Source: CAZLMW01 sp964560875 | GTDB taxonomy: Bacteria > Myxococcota_A > UBA9042 | Direction: 5' to 3' | Length of the DNA: 52,649 nucleotides | Assembly: GCA_964560875.1 (NCBI GenBank) | Contig: CAZLMW010000053.1 | Location: forward strand, 1-52,649 | In this document: piece after piece, positions 35,631 to 46,700 of the stretch | How the letters are laid out: every line of letters starts with the position of its first letter | Position numbering within the stretch: the first letter of the stretch is position 1 | Position numbers and translations under genes: made by a program | Notes under the pieces: generated by a model | What the model saw: the letters and a program-made list of their open reading frames with translations, nothing else | Told to the model about the DNA's origin: nothing | The model's database searches: none

Positions 35631-37937
35631 ATGCGTGTCAAACCTCTCCGATCCCTTCGTGGTATCGCGTTAAGCGCCACGACTTTCTCGCTCGTCGTGG
35701 CGATGTCCGCGTGCGGCAACGATGGCACCGTCGACGGGCCGCAGAACAACGCGGCTGACGCCACCGATGATTCGTCTTCCAGCGGTGGCTCATCGTCGGG
35801 CGGCGCTTCCTCGGGCGGATCATCGGGCGGCGGGGTTTGCGGTGACGGCACATGCGGGGCGGGTGAGTCCCAGTCCAATTGCCCCCTCGACTGCAAGGGC
35901 GGCGGGTCCACGGGCCCCATCGGCTGCATGGAAAAGAGCTGCGAAGCGAACCTGAAGTCCTGCAAGGAAGAAGGCGACTGCACCAAGTGGCTGACCTGCG
36001 TTGGCGGCTGCAAGACGACGGCGTGCATCGGCGAGTGCACCCTGTTCGCCCCGAAAATCACCGAGCGCATCCAGCGCCTGGCCAACTGCGCCAAGAAAGC
36101 GGAATGCTTCAGCGGGGGCGGCAACCCCGGCAAACCGGTGTGTGGTGACGGCAAATGCGAGCCGCCGGAGAACCCGAACACCTGCTTCGCTGACTGCAAG
36201 AACGATCCCACCGAGTTTTGCGGCGACGGCATCTGCAGCAACTCTGAAAACCCGAACACCTGCCCGAAAGACTGCGGAAAACCCGGCCCGTTCTGTGGCA
36301 ACGGCAAGTGCGAGGCGCCGCAGGAGAGCTCGAAGAACTGCTCGAAGGACTGCAAGCCGCCCGTCCAAAACCCTGTTCAGTGTGCGTCCAGCAAGTGCAA
36401 AGCCCAGTTTGGAGCCTGCGTCGCCAACCCGGGTTGCGCCAAGGTGGTGCAGTGCCTGAGCCAGTGCAAAGACGACAAGTGCTACGAAAACTGCGCCAAG
36501 TCCGCGCAGAACGACGCGGTGACGATGAAGGTGTTTGGGCCGCTCGCCGACTGCGCTCAGAAGCAGGGATGCGGCACGAAGGCGCCTCAGCCGGTATGCG
36601 GCAATGGCAACTGCGAACAGGGTGAAAACCAGCTCAACTGCAGCAAAGACTGCAAGCCGCCGAGCAACCCGGTGTGCGGCGATGGCAAATGCCACAAGCC
36701 CGAGACCGACAAGACCTGCGCGAAGGACTGCGGCGAACCCAACGCCGGCGAGATCCTCAAGTGCATCCAGGGCAAGTGCAAGAACCAGTGGAATAACTGC
36801 GCGAAGAACTCGGCCTGCGCCGGCGTCCTCAAGTGTCTGCAGGGCTGCAACGACAACGGCAACTGCATGGAGAAGTGCATCGACAACGTCGGCCAAAAGG
36901 GCTGGCAGACGTTCATGCCGTTGATGCAGTGTGGCCAGAAGAGCGGGTGCATCCCCGACGACGGCGGCAAGTGCGGTGACGGCAAGTGCGGCGACGGCGA
37001 GAACGGCAAGAACTGTCCCCAGGATTGCGGTGGCACCAAGCCGGGCAGCTGCGCCAACTCGTGTGGCGGCAAGTCCAAGACCGGCAGCTGCTTCTGCGAC
37101 AAGATCTGCGAGAAACAGGGCGACTGCTGCGGCGACTTCAAGAAGGTCTGCGGCGACGGTGGCGGCAAGGACGTCTGCGGCGACGGCAAGTGCACCGGCA
37201 AAGAGAACGCGCTCACCTGCCCGAAGGACTGCAAGACCGATCAGAAGCCGGTTTGCGGCAACGGCAAGTGCGAGCCCCCGTTCGAAAACACGAAGAACTG
37301 CGCAAAGGACTGCAAGACGGACACCAAGCCGGTCTGCGGCAACGGCAAATGCGAAAAGCCCGGCGAAGACGCCATCACGTGCCCGAAGGACTGCACCAAG
37401 CAGGGCGGAACGTGCAAAGACAAGTGCTCGGGCAAGTCGGGCAACTGCTGGTGCGACAAGCAGTGTGTCCAGATGGGCGATTGCTGCACCGACTACGCGA
37501 AGTACTGCCAGGGGCCGACCGTTGTTTGCGGCGATGGCAAGTGCCAGGGCCCGTTTGAGAACGCCAAGAACTGCCCCAAAGACTGCAAGAGCGACACCAA
37601 GCCAGTCTGCGGCAACGGCAAATGCGAACCGCCGACCGAGACCGCGCAGAGCTGCCCGAAGGACTGCCAGACTTCGACCGTCGTGTGTGGCGATGGCAAG
37701 TGCCAGGCGCCGTTCGAGAACGCGCAGAACTGCCCGAAGGACTGCCAGACGTCGACCGTCGTTTGCGGTGACGGCAAGTGCCAGGCCCCGTTCGAGAACG
37801 CGGCCAATTGCGCCAAGGACTGCAAGACCGACGGGCCGAAGAAGTGCGCGACCATCAAGGACTGCGACGCCGGCCAGATCTGCTGCAACAAGGGCACGCT
37901 CGGCAAGGTCTGCGTCAAGGCCGGCACGTGTGGATAG
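35631..37937 (+). CDS. Cys-rich repeat lipoprotein with somatomedin-B-like modules
   Basis: A 768-residue protein with a lipobox (VVAMSAC) and Ser/Gly linker. It has about fourteen short repeats of the form VCGDGKCxxPxExxxxCxxDC spaced roughly 29-33 residues. Three larger Cys modules follow the pattern CxxxxCxxxxxxCxxxxxC...CxxxC (for example CASSKCKAQFGAC). Two modules at residues about 472-507 and 593-626 match somatomedin B: CxxxC, CxCDxxC, GDCCxD, C. The last two CGDGKC repeats before the tail are almost identical in DNA (37680-37815). A WAP-like Cys tail ends the protein. GGAG precedes the ATG. Exported; binding or structural role inferred. It overlaps the next gene by 8 nt. Confidence 0.85.
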   Translation: MRVKPLRSLRGIALSATTFSLVVAMSACGNDGTVDGPQNNAADATDDSSSSGGSSSGGASSGGSSGGGVCGDGTCGAGESQSNCPLDCKGGGSTGPIGCMEKSCEANLKSCKEEGDCTKWLTCVGGCKTTACIGECTLFAPKITERIQRLANCAKKAECFSGGGNPGKPVCGDGKCEPPENPNTCFADCKNDPTEFCGDGICSNSENPNTCPKDCGKPGPFCGNGKCEAPQESSKNCSKDCKPPVQNPVQCASSKCKAQFGACVANPGCAKVVQCLSQCKDDKCYENCAKSAQNDAVTMKVFGPLADCAQKQGCGTKAPQPVCGNGNCEQGENQLNCSKDCKPPSNPVCGDGKCHKPETDKTCAKDCGEPNAGEILKCIQGKCKNQWNNCAKNSACAGVLKCLQGCNDNGNCMEKCIDNVGQKGWQTFMPLMQCGQKSGCIPDDGGKCGDGKCGDGENGKNCPQDCGGTKPGSCANSCGGKSKTGSCFCDKICEKQGDCCGDFKKVCGDGGGKDVCGDGKCTGKENALTCPKDCKTDQKPVCGNGKCEPPFENTKNCAKDCKTDTKPVCGNGKCEKPGEDAITCPKDCTKQGGTCKDKCSGKSGNCWCDKQCVQMGDCCTDYAKYCQGPTVVCGDGKCQGPFENAKNCPKDCKSDTKPVCGNGKCEPPTETAQSCPKDCQTSTVVCGDGKCQAPFENAQNCPKDCQTSTVVCGDGKCQAPFENAANCAKDCKTDGPKKCATIKDCDAGQICCNKGTLGKVCVKAGTCG

Positions 37938-38343
37938 TTCGACCTCGCCGACCTACGCATCCAGCCGCTGGACACGCGGCAACTTCTGGTTTCCCGATCG
38001 GGTTACGCTGCGCGACGACGCGGTTGTGTTCCGAAAACGGCGCTTGATCGGCGGCGATGAAGAGAGCATTCGCTACGAGCAAATCAGCTCGGTGAGCGTG
38101 GTGCGGCGGTTGTTGTTCGCGGACCTGTTGCTCGAGACGACCGGGGGCAGTGAGCCCGTCTTCCTCAACGGTTTGTGGACCGGCGACGCGGAGTCAGCCA
38201 AGCGGGCCCTGGACGCCCGTTTGCACCATCGCCAAGTTTCGCACGAAGACCAGGTGGTTGCGCTGCTGGAACGCCAAAACGCGCTGTTGGAGCGTCAGAC
38301 CACGCTGCTCGAGAAGCTCGCGGGTCGATCCAGCGAACGGTAG
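37930..38343 (+). CDS. Bacterial PH-domain-like protein
   Basis: Starts at the GTG overlapping the stop of the Cys-rich gene. The 137-residue product has a PH-like beta core (residues about 15-95: RGNFWFPDRVTLRDDAVVF, then IRYEQISSVSVVRR and LLLETTGGSEPVFLNGL), as in YdbS/bPH proteins, then a C-terminal helix (VVALLERQNALLERQTTLLEKL) that probably forms a coiled coil. No membrane helix or signal peptide. Likely cytoplasmic; role unknown. Co-transcription with the exported Cys-rich protein is suggested by the overlap. Confidence 0.7.
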   Translation: MDSSTSPTYASSRWTRGNFWFPDRVTLRDDAVVFRKRRLIGGDEESIRYEQISSVSVVRRLLFADLLLETTGGSEPVFLNGLWTGDAESAKRALDARLHHRQVSHEDQVVALLERQNALLERQTTLLEKLAGRSSER

Positions 38344-38362
38344 TCGCCTCCAACCCGTGCGA

Positions 38363-38608
38363 CTAGGCGTTGCGTTTCATGGCTCCGAGCCGGGCAAGAA
38401 TCAGGCTCAGCTCGTGGGGACGGATGTTGATGCCATGCTCGGTCACGCGTCCGTAGAGCACAGCGGTGGGCACGCTGCGGCCCGGAAACTCAAGCTCGCA
38501 GCGGTACAGCTCGTACAGGACGATGCGTTCGATGCGGTTGAGGCCGTCGCGCACATCGGGCAAGACGTCGAGCGGATCGCGATGGCCGCGGGGTGGTCGA
38601 GTGGGCAC
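38363..38608 (-). CDS. Small conserved-looking hypothetical protein (81 aa)
   Basis: A GTG start 5 nt after GGGAGG is strong support. The product is helical and charged: GHRDPLDVLPDVRDGLNRIERIVLYELYR, cited only as residues 8-36, followed by PTAVLYGRVTEHGINIRPHELSLILARLG. The second half resembles a winged-helix arrangement, but no motif is certain. It converges with the PH-like gene (20 nt apart) and follows the LysR gene in the same direction, 42 nt away. Could be a small regulator. Confidence 0.6.
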   Translation of the reverse strand: MPTRPPRGHRDPLDVLPDVRDGLNRIERIVLYELYRCELEFPGRSVPTAVLYGRVTEHGINIRPHELSLILARLGAMKRNA

Positions 38609-38649
38609 GGGCCCCTCCCAGTTACTTCTCAGGAATCAGTTGCCTCATC

Positions 38650-39567
38650 CTACGCGATTTCGGGGCACGCGCGCACGTGATCGGCGAATCGCTGCTTCAT
38701 AAAATCGGCGAACACGGCGACCTTCGCCGGCAAGTGTCGGCGCGATGGATAGACCAACCAGACGGCGCCCGATGCAGGGGCGACCCAGTCGGGCAGGATG
38801 TGCTGGATTCGGCCGTGACCCTCGCTCACAGCGGACAGCATCGCGGGAATGATCGCGAGGCCGACGCCCGCTTCGACCGCGGCGATGAGGCTGCCGAAGT
38901 CATTGAGCACGAGGCTGACATTCATCGTCACTTCGCGCTCACCGGCCGGACCGCTCAGGCGCCATTTTTCGGGGTTGGGCTGCGACGCGAACCCCACCGC
39001 GAGGTGGTCCGCGAGGTCGTCGATGGTTGTGGGTACCCCGCGATTGGCGAGGTAGTCCGGGCTGGCGAAGATGCCGTTGCCGACGCTGTCCAGCAGCTTG
39101 CGGGCGATAAGGGTTGAATCGGGCAGCGACCCTGGGCGGATCGCGACGTCGAACCCTTCGTCAACGAGGTTGACGACGCGCTGGGTGAACAGGCACTCCA
39201 ACTTCACCTTCGGATAGAGCGCCAGAAATTCGGCGACCAGCGGCATCGCCATGCGGCCCATGTCGGCTGGTGCCGTGATGCGCAGGGTGCCCGATGGTTC
39301 GGATTGCAGCTCTGTAACGGCGCGTTCGGCGTCTTCGATGTCGTCGGTCACGCGGCGAACATGCTCGTAGAAGATGCGTCCGGCGTCGGTGAGGCTGTGC
39401 GCGCGTGTCGTCCGTTGCAGCAGCAAGACGCCCAACCGTTCCTCGAGGCGTGAGACACGGCGGCTGATCGAGGATGTTGGCAGGTCGAGCAGTTTGCCTG
39501 CGCCGGTGAAGCTGCCCGCTTCGACGACGCGCGAGAACACGAAGATGTCGTTGAGGTCACGTTGCAT
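38650..39567 (-). CDS. LysR-family transcriptional regulator
   Basis: A 305-residue protein. The N-terminal helix-turn-helix (FSRVVEAGSFTGAGKLLDLP, then SSISRRVSRLEERLGVLLLQR) is typical of LysR, followed by a linker helix and a periplasmic-binding-like effector domain (TLRITAPADMGRMAMPLVAEF and onward) for a small co-inducer. It is divergent from the DoxX gene, with a 23-bp palindrome between them (39593-39615), so the standard expectation is that it controls the DoxX gene and itself. The effector is unknown. Confidence 0.95.
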   Translation of the reverse strand: MQRDLNDIFVFSRVVEAGSFTGAGKLLDLPTSSISRRVSRLEERLGVLLLQRTTRAHSLTDAGRIFYEHVRRVTDDIEDAERAVTELQSEPSGTLRITAPADMGRMAMPLVAEFLALYPKVKLECLFTQRVVNLVDEGFDVAIRPGSLPDSTLIARKLLDSVGNGIFASPDYLANRGVPTTIDDLADHLAVGFASQPNPEKWRLSGPAGEREVTMNVSLVLNDFGSLIAAVEAGVGLAIIPAMLSAVSEGHGRIQHILPDWVAPASGAVWLVYPSRRHLPAKVAVFADFMKQRFADHVRACPEIA

Positions 39568-39592
39568 CGCTTCTCCCGTCCGAATCCGGAGT

Positions 39593-39615
39593 ATTGTTGT
39601 CCTGTGGACAATAAT
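39593..39615. promoter_or_regulatory. Probable LysR-type operator
   Basis: ATTGTTGTCC (39593-39602) and GGACAATAAT (39606-39615) are inverted copies with one mismatch, separated by TGT. The site lies 26 nt upstream of the LysR start and 100 nt from the DoxX start. This is the normal place and size for an autoregulatory LysR binding site. Confidence 0.6.
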
Positions 39616-39715
39616 GTTGCGTTGAAATCCTATCTTGTGTCAAACCAGCAATAATCTAGGGTGATGGATGTCCGGCGCACCTACCCCTTCAACGGCGCCA
39701 CTTTCGGAGGACATC

Positions 39716-40165
39716 ATGGCAACATCCGCTACCAAAGAGACCAAGCTTGTTACGTTTTCGCGCCTTGGCCTTGGGCTCATCTTCGTCGTCTTCGGACTCA
39801 ACGGCTTCTTGAACTTCCTGCCCATGCCACCGCCAGAGGGCGTGATGGCGACGTTCATGGGCGGCCTGGCGGCGACCGGCTACTTCTTCCCGCTGCTCAA
39901 GGGAACCGAGGTCCTCGTCGGTGTCGCGTTGCTGAGCGGGCGATTTGTGCCCCTGGCGCTCACCGTGCTTGCCCCCATCACGGTGAACATCCTCGCGCTG
40001 CACCTCTTCGTTGCGCCCGAAGGCCTGCCCATCGCGCTCGTCGTCACCGCGCTCAACGTTGGTCTCGCCATCGCCTACCGGCAGGCCTATGCCGGGCTGC
40101 TTGATTCCAGCGGCACGCGTTCGAGCACCCAGCACGCTGTGCGGCAGTCTGCGACCGCGGCCTGA
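39716..40165 (+). CDS. DoxX-family membrane protein
   Basis: A 149-residue protein starting after CGGAGG. Four hydrophobic helices (FSRLGLGLIFVVFGLNGFLNF, ATGYFFPLLKGTEVLVGVALL, ALTVLAPITVNILALHLF and a last one before the tail) follow the DoxX pattern with the central FFPLLKGTEVLVG. DoxX proteins are small inner-membrane proteins, sometimes linked to redox enzymes or oxidative stress, with no firm activity. The gene is divergent from the LysR gene and probably its target. It meets the GST remnant convergently (56 nt apart). Confidence 0.9.
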   Translation: MATSATKETKLVTFSRLGLGLIFVVFGLNGFLNFLPMPPPEGVMATFMGGLAATGYFFPLLKGTEVLVGVALLSGRFVPLALTVLAPITVNILALHLFVAPEGLPIALVVTALNVGLAIAYRQAYAGLLDSSGTRSSTQHAVRQSATAA

Positions 40166-40220
40166 GCAACGACCTGGGCAACGACCGCTACAAGCGCCAT
40201 CGCTGCGCCCCTGAAACCCC

Positions 40221-40787
40221 TTAGGGGGAGGGGAGCCAGCGGTGGCGTTCGTACGTTTTGACGGCGAAACGACCGGCCTTGGTGGCGCGGTAGCGACGCG
40301 TGAACTCCAGCAAATGGTCCGGCATTTCATCGTCGGTGGGCATCCGCGCGCCGTAGTTCCTGGGCAGGATGAGCGGCGCGGATAGGGACGCCAGCGTCAG
40401 ATCTGCGGCTGTGAACCTGTCGCCGAAGAGGAACTCGCTGTCGTCATCCGGGACCACGGTGTCGAGCCACGCCAGCTCCGATTCGACGCGTTCAGCCGCG
40501 CGGTCTCGCGACTCATCGGTGACGTTCAAGATGCGCCGCAATCCAAGCGCGATAAGCGGGAACATCGGACGGACCGCCAGGCGCTGCCAACCGGGTGCGT
40601 GACCATCGTTGAACACCAGGGCAGGGCGCCCCCATCGCAAGAAGTGCCAGTAAGCGAGTCGTCTGCCTTCGATTGCGAACCGATGGTCCACGCGCTTTTC
40701 GAACGCTTCGATCTCCGCGCGGAGGGCGGGATCGTCCCGATAGAGTCGGTTGCCGTCGCGCTCGCGGACGAATCGACCAGTTGCGGA
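40221..40787 (-). pseudogene. GST-like gene lacking its thioredoxin-fold half
   Basis: The frame reads ATGRFVRERDGNRLYRDDPALRAEIEAFEKRVDHRF and on to RHRWLPSP (cited only by its ends; about 189 codons). This matches the linker and all-helical C-terminal domain of a glutathione S-transferase (GDRFTAADLTLASL is the usual C-domain motif). The N-terminal glutathione-binding half is absent: the frame begins right after the stop codon (40788-40790) of the giant Cys-rich gene, which is in the same frame. A start at 40691 (GTG) would give 156 residues, but no clear ribosome binding site is seen. Best read as a truncated remnant at a recombination junction. Confidence 0.65.
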
Positions 40788-43700
40788 CTACTTGATCAAG
40801 CAGGCGCCCTTCTTGCACTTGCCCACGACCTGGCAAACGTTGCCGTCGGTCTTGTCGCTGTACTTGCACACGCCGTTGGACGGCTTGCAGCTGTCGATTG
40901 TGCACTCGTTGCCGTCGTTGCAGTCCTTCGAGGAGCCTGAGCACTTCTGGTCGAGGCACCGGTCGCCGAGCGTGCAGGCGTTGCCGTCGTCGCAGCTGGT
41001 GCCATCGGCGGTCTTGTTGTGTACGCACTTGCCCGTGGACGGGTCGCAGTTGTCGGTTGTGCAGGTGTTGCCGTCGCTGCAGCCAGGCGCCGGGCCGGGC
41101 TTGCATTTGCCGCTGCTGCACTTGTCGTTGAGCGTGCAGAGGTTGCCGTCGTCGCACTCGCCGTCGCTGACCTTGCTGAACGTGCACTTGCCGGTCTTGG
41201 CGTCGCACGAATCGACGGTGCACTGCTGGGTGTCGAAGCAATCCTTGCTGCTGCCCGACACACATACGCCGTTTTGGCATTTGTCCTTTAGGGTGCAGAG
41301 GTTGCCGTCGCTGCAGGGAGCGCCTGATGCCGCCTTGTGCGTGCATCCACCGGCCTTTGTGCAGCTGTCGGCGGTGCAGTTGTTGCCGTCGTCGCAGCTG
41401 TTGCCCTTCTTGCCCAGGCATTTGCCGTTCTTGCAGATGTCCTGTTCGGTGCACGAGTCGCCGTCGTTGCATTTTTGGTTGTCGACCGGCTTGAACGTGC
41501 AGCCGACGAGCGGGAAGCAGGTGTCTGTGGTGCACGGGTTGCTGTCGTCGCAGGTCTTGGCCTTGCCGTTCTTGCAGCTGCCCTTGTCGCACGTCGTGTC
41601 GGTCGTGCAGACGTTGTCATCGTCGCACTTGGCGCCCTGTGCCATCGGGGTGCCGAAGCAGCCGTTGGTCTTGTGGCAGTTGTCGGCCGTGCACGGGTTG
41701 CCGTCGTCGCACTTGATCTGCGACTTGCCGACGCACTTGCCGCCGCTGCAGTGATCGCCGGCGGTGCACACGCTTCCGTCGTTGCACGAGTTGGTGGCGG
41801 CCACGTGCGCGCAGCCGGTCTTGGTGTCGCATGCGTCGTTGGTGCAGGCGTTGTCGTCATCGCAGTTGTCGGGCGAGCCGCCGAGGCAGAAGCCGAAGAT
41901 GCAGCCGTCGTCCCTGGTGCAGGCGTTGCCGTCATCGCACGCGGGCGATTCGCCCTTCTTGAACCAGCTGAGGTCGACGCGCCAGAGCAGCCCGGCCGCG
42001 TTGGTCTTGGCCGTGTCGCCGACCTTGCCGATGTTGTGCACGGCGCAAACCAGCTTGTTGGTGCCCGCTTTCATGCCGGCGGTCAGGTTCAAAGTGGTCG
42101 CCTTTGTGTACGCGTCGGCGTTCTTGTCGCTGACACCGACCAGCTTGCCGTTGAGGAAGCACTCGAACGCGTTATCGGCGGCGATCTGCAGCGATCCACG
42201 CAGCGTTTCGACCCCGGCGGGAACGTCGAATTCACGCTGGAAGTAGGCCGTCTCGGTCTTGGTCGGGTCGGCCAGGGTCGCGGAGTGCCAGATCCATTCG
42301 GCGCCGGGAATCGACGTCCAGGTCGACAGCCCGTTGGTGAACTTGACCGCGTTCTTCAGGTTGATCGGCACCGGCAGGCCGCTGGTTCCGACCGTCTTTT
42401 GCGTGGTCACCTTGGTCGAAGTGGACGACTTGTAGCTCTTCTTCTGCTTGGCGCCGAACTTCTTGGCGTCGTTGCTGCACCCGCCGATGGGCTTGCACGA
42501 GTCGTCGGTGCACAGGTTGCCGTCGTCGCAGTTGTTGACCTTCTTGCTCTCGCACTTGGTGCCGTTGCAGGCGTCGTCGAGCGTGCAGGCGTTGCCGTCG
42601 TCGCACTTGCTGCCGCCCGAAGCGGTGTGCGTGCAGCCGTTGGCCGCGTCACATTTGTCCACGGTGCAAGAGTTGCCGTCGTTGCAGTTGAGCCCGTTGC
42701 TGCCGGTGCACTGACCGAGCTCACAGATATCGAGCGCGGTGCACTTGTTGTTGTCGTCGCAGGTGATCTTGGCGAGCTTGAAGTCGAGGTCGAGCCCCCA
42801 CAGGATTCCGGCCGGGTTCGTCTTGGCGTCGGTGCCGCTCTTGCCCTTGTTGGTCACGGCGCAGTCCAGGACGTTGTCGCCGACGACCACATCGCTGCCG
42901 ATGTCCTTGCTGTAGATGAAGTCCGGCGTCGACCCCGAGCTCACCTTCTTGCCGTTGAGCGTGCACTCGAATTTGTCGTCCGCCGCGACCTTCAGCGTGG
43001 CCTTGATGGCGGTTGAGCCGGTCGGGATCTTGAACTCGCGCAGGAACCGCACCGTGGTATCGGCGGTGGTGTCCTTGGGCGTCTTGGTGCGCCAGATCCA
43101 CAGCGAACCGGCGAGCTTGCTGTTCCACTTGCCGTGTGACGTGTCGGCCGGCACCGCGTGCTCAATATCCTCGGGCACCGTCTTGCCGCCGAACACCTTG
43201 GTCTTGGTGTACGTCTTGGTCTGCACGTCGCTGGTCAGGTTGAGCTTCGCGTCGCTGGTGCCCTGCGCGACGACTTGCTTGCAGCCGTCCTTCTTGTCGC
43301 ACGAATCGGTGGTGCAGACGTTCTTGTCGTCGCAGGACAGCGGGCCGTCGACCTTGCACTTGCCCGCGACGCAGTGATCGCCCTTGGTGCAGGCGTCCCC
43401 GTCTGTGCAGGTGCCGTTGAAGTTGACGTTCTGGCAGCCGGTCTGCGGGTGACAGCTATCGGTCGTGCATTCGTTGCCGTCGTCGCACTTGTTGAGGCCG
43501 GTGCTGTGGCATTTGCCGTTCTTGCACGCGTCGGGATTGGTGCAGACGTTGTTGTCGTTGCACGGCTTGTCGCCGACATCGGTGTACTTGCAGCCGACAC
43601 TGCCCTCGCATTTGTCGGTCGTGCACTCGTTGTTGTCGTTGCAGACGGTCGGCTTGCCGGCCTGGCACTTGCCCTTGCTGCAGGAGTCGCCGGTGGTGCA

Positions 43701-46700
43701 CGGCTCGTTGTCCGAGCAGGCGAGCGTGTCGTCGTTGACGTTCTGGCAGCCCTTGGACGGGTGGCAGCTGTCCTTGGTGCACTGGTAGCCGTCGTTGCAG
43801 TTGAGCGGGTTGAATCCGGTGCACTTGCCGCCGCTGCAGCGGTCGGTGAGCGTGCAGACGTTACCGTCGTTGCAGCCGGCCTTGTTGAACGTGAACTTGC
43901 ACCCGGTCTTGCTGTTGCAGGTGTCGGTCGTGCACGCGTTGCCGTCGTTGCAGGACTTGCTGCCCGCGCCCCTGCACTTGCCGGTCTTGCACGAATCGCC
44001 CGTGGTGCAGGCGTTGCCGTCGTTGCACGGGATCGGGCCGCGGAACTTGTGCTGGCAGCCCTTCTTGGCGTTGCAGCTGTCGAGCGTGCAGACGTTGCCG
44101 TCGCTGCAGCTGATCTTGTTGCCGAAGCATTTGCCGTTGCGGCAGACGTCGCCGACCTTGCCGGTGTGCTTGGCGTACCACCAGTCGCGGGTGCACTTGT
44201 TGTTGTCGTCACACGGCTTGTAGGGGAGCACGGGCATAGCTTTGTACGCGCACTTGCCGGTCGCCTTGTTGCAGGTGTCGGCCGTGCAGAGGTTGCCGTC
44301 GTCGCACTTGGTGAACGTCTTGGCCACGCACTTGCCCTTCGCGCAGGCGTCGCCGGTGGAGCACTTGTCGCCGTCGTTGCAGGACAGGCCGTCGGTGCCG
44401 GGCGTGTACTCGCACTGGCCGGTCGTCTTGTTGCAGACATCGGCGGTGCAGACGTTCTTGTCGTCGCACGGCTTGTTGTCCTTGGGCACGCACTGGCCGA
44501 CCTTGCAGATGTCTTCGAGGGTGCAGGCGTTGCCGTCGTTGCACTTGCCGTTTTCGTTGGTCGGCGTGTAGTCGCACTTGCCGGTCGCCACGTTGCATTT
44601 GCCGGTCTTGCAAGCGCCGCCGTCGAAGCAACCTTGGACCGCGCCGGGCTGGCACTTGCCGCTGAGGCAATAGTCGCCGTTTGAGCACTGGTTGCCGTCG
44701 TCGCAGCCGAGCCCGTCGAACCCGGGCTTGGCGATGCATTTGCCGGTTTTCTTGTCGCAGGCGTCGATGGTGCACGGGTTGCCGTCGCTGCACGGAGGCT
44801 TGGTCCCGGTTGGCTGACAGCCGCCGCCGACGCAGACATCCCCGGTGGTGCACGCGTTGCTGTCGGTGCAGGCGGGGCCGCTCACCGGCGAGAACTGGCA
44901 GTTGCCGGTCACGGGGTTGCACTTGTCGGCGGTGCAGGGGTCGGAATCCTTGCACTTGGTCACCGGCTTGCCCGACTTGCACGCGCCGGCCACGCAGAAA
45001 TCGTTGACCGTGCAGTGATCGCCGTCGAAGCAGCCGGCCGTGTTGTTGGTGTTGCTGCAGCCCTTGTCCTTGTCGCACTTGTCATCGGTGCACGGGTTGA
45101 AGTCGTCGCACTTGACGTTATTGCCGGGCTTGCAGACGCCCTTGTGGCAGGAGTCGCCGTTGGTGCAGACCGACCCGTCCGCGTCGCAGGGGATGCCGTC
45201 CTTGGTCGGTGTGGCCTCGCAGACGCCGTTTTTGGGCGCGCATGAGAACTTGGCGCAGGCGGTGTCCTTGCTCTTGTCGCAGACCGCGATGGTCGATGAG
45301 TTCACCGAGCACTTGTTGACGCCCTTTTCGCAGAACAGCGTGCCGTTGCAGAGGTTGCCGTCTTCCTTGCTGGCGCAGTCGGCGTCCTTGGTGCACTCGC
45401 AGGCGTTTTTGCCGCCGACGCACTTGCCGGCCGTGCACGTATCGGTGGCGGTGCACTTGTTGCCGTCGTCGCAGCTCGCCGCGTTGTTCTTGTGTGCGCA
45501 TTTGCCGCTCACCGGGTCGCACGAATCGTCGGTGCAAGGGTTGTTGTCGTCGCAGTACAACGGCGGACCGGACTTGCACACGCCCTTGGCGCACTCATCG
45601 CCCTGCGTGCACTTGTCGGCGTCCTGGCAGAGCACGCCGGCCGGGGTGTCCTTGTGCGCGCACTTGCCGGACGCGGGATCGCACGAATCGACCGTGCAGC
45701 CATTGCCGTCGGAGCAGGCGGTCGCGGCGTGCGGAATGCCGACGCATTTGCCATCAGCGCACGTGTCTTTGTCGGTGCAGGGGTTGGCGTCGTCGCACGG
45801 CGCGGTGTTGTTCACGAACAAGCACTGGCCCGACTTCGCGTCGCAGGAGTCGGTCGTGCAGGCGAGGCTGTCGTCGCAGAGCTTCTTCTTGCCGGACAGG
45901 CACTTACCGCCCACGCACGCGTCGCCGAGGGTGCACTTGTTGCCGTCTTCGCACGTCGCGCCCGAGTTGTTGGCGAAAACGCACTTGCCCGTGTGCTTGT
46001 CGCAGGCATCGACCGTGCACGGCTCGCTGTCATCGCAGTCGGTCTTGGCGCCCTTGCACTTGCCGTCGTGGGTGCACTTGTCGTTGGCGGTGCAGGCGTC
46101 GCCGTCGTCGCAGGACAGGTCGCCGGGGTTGATGTTGTGCTGGCAGTCACCGCTTTCGTTGCAGGTGTCGACCGTGCAGACCTTGCCGTCGTCGCAGTGC
46201 TTCTTCGCGCCCGACTTGCACTTGCCGCCGTGGCAGAAATCGCCCGCAGTGCAGCCGTCGCCGTCGTCACACACGTCGACAACCCACGTGAGCGTGCAGC
46301 CCTTGCTCAGGTCCGAGACGAGCGCCGGATCGCAGAAGTTCTTGGTGCAGGGGTCGCCGTCGTCGCAATCGACCGGATCGGCCGACTTGCATTTGCCGTT
46401 CTTGCAGGCGTCGCCGGGGGTGCAGAGGTCGCCGTCCTCGCAGGGCTGGGCGTTGTTTGAGTTCGTGCAGCCCGCGATCGGATCGCAGGCGTCGTCGGTG
46501 CACGGGTTGCCGTCATCGCAGTCGAGCTTCTTGCCTGGCACACACTTGCCCTCGTCGCATTCGTCGTCCTTGGTGCAGACGGTGCCGTCGGTGCAGGGCC
46601 CTTTCTGCTTCTCGTTGACGCAGCCGCCGGTCGCCTGGTCGCACGAATCCTTGGTGCAGGGGCTGCCGTCGTCGCACGCCTTGGTGGTGCCTTTCTGGCA

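Noticed and set aside
36931..37929. Second plus-strand frame inside the Cys-rich gene
   Set aside because: Arg/Ala/Ser-rich shadow of the Cys repeats. Only its last part (from the GTG at 37930) is a plausible separate gene and is annotated as such.
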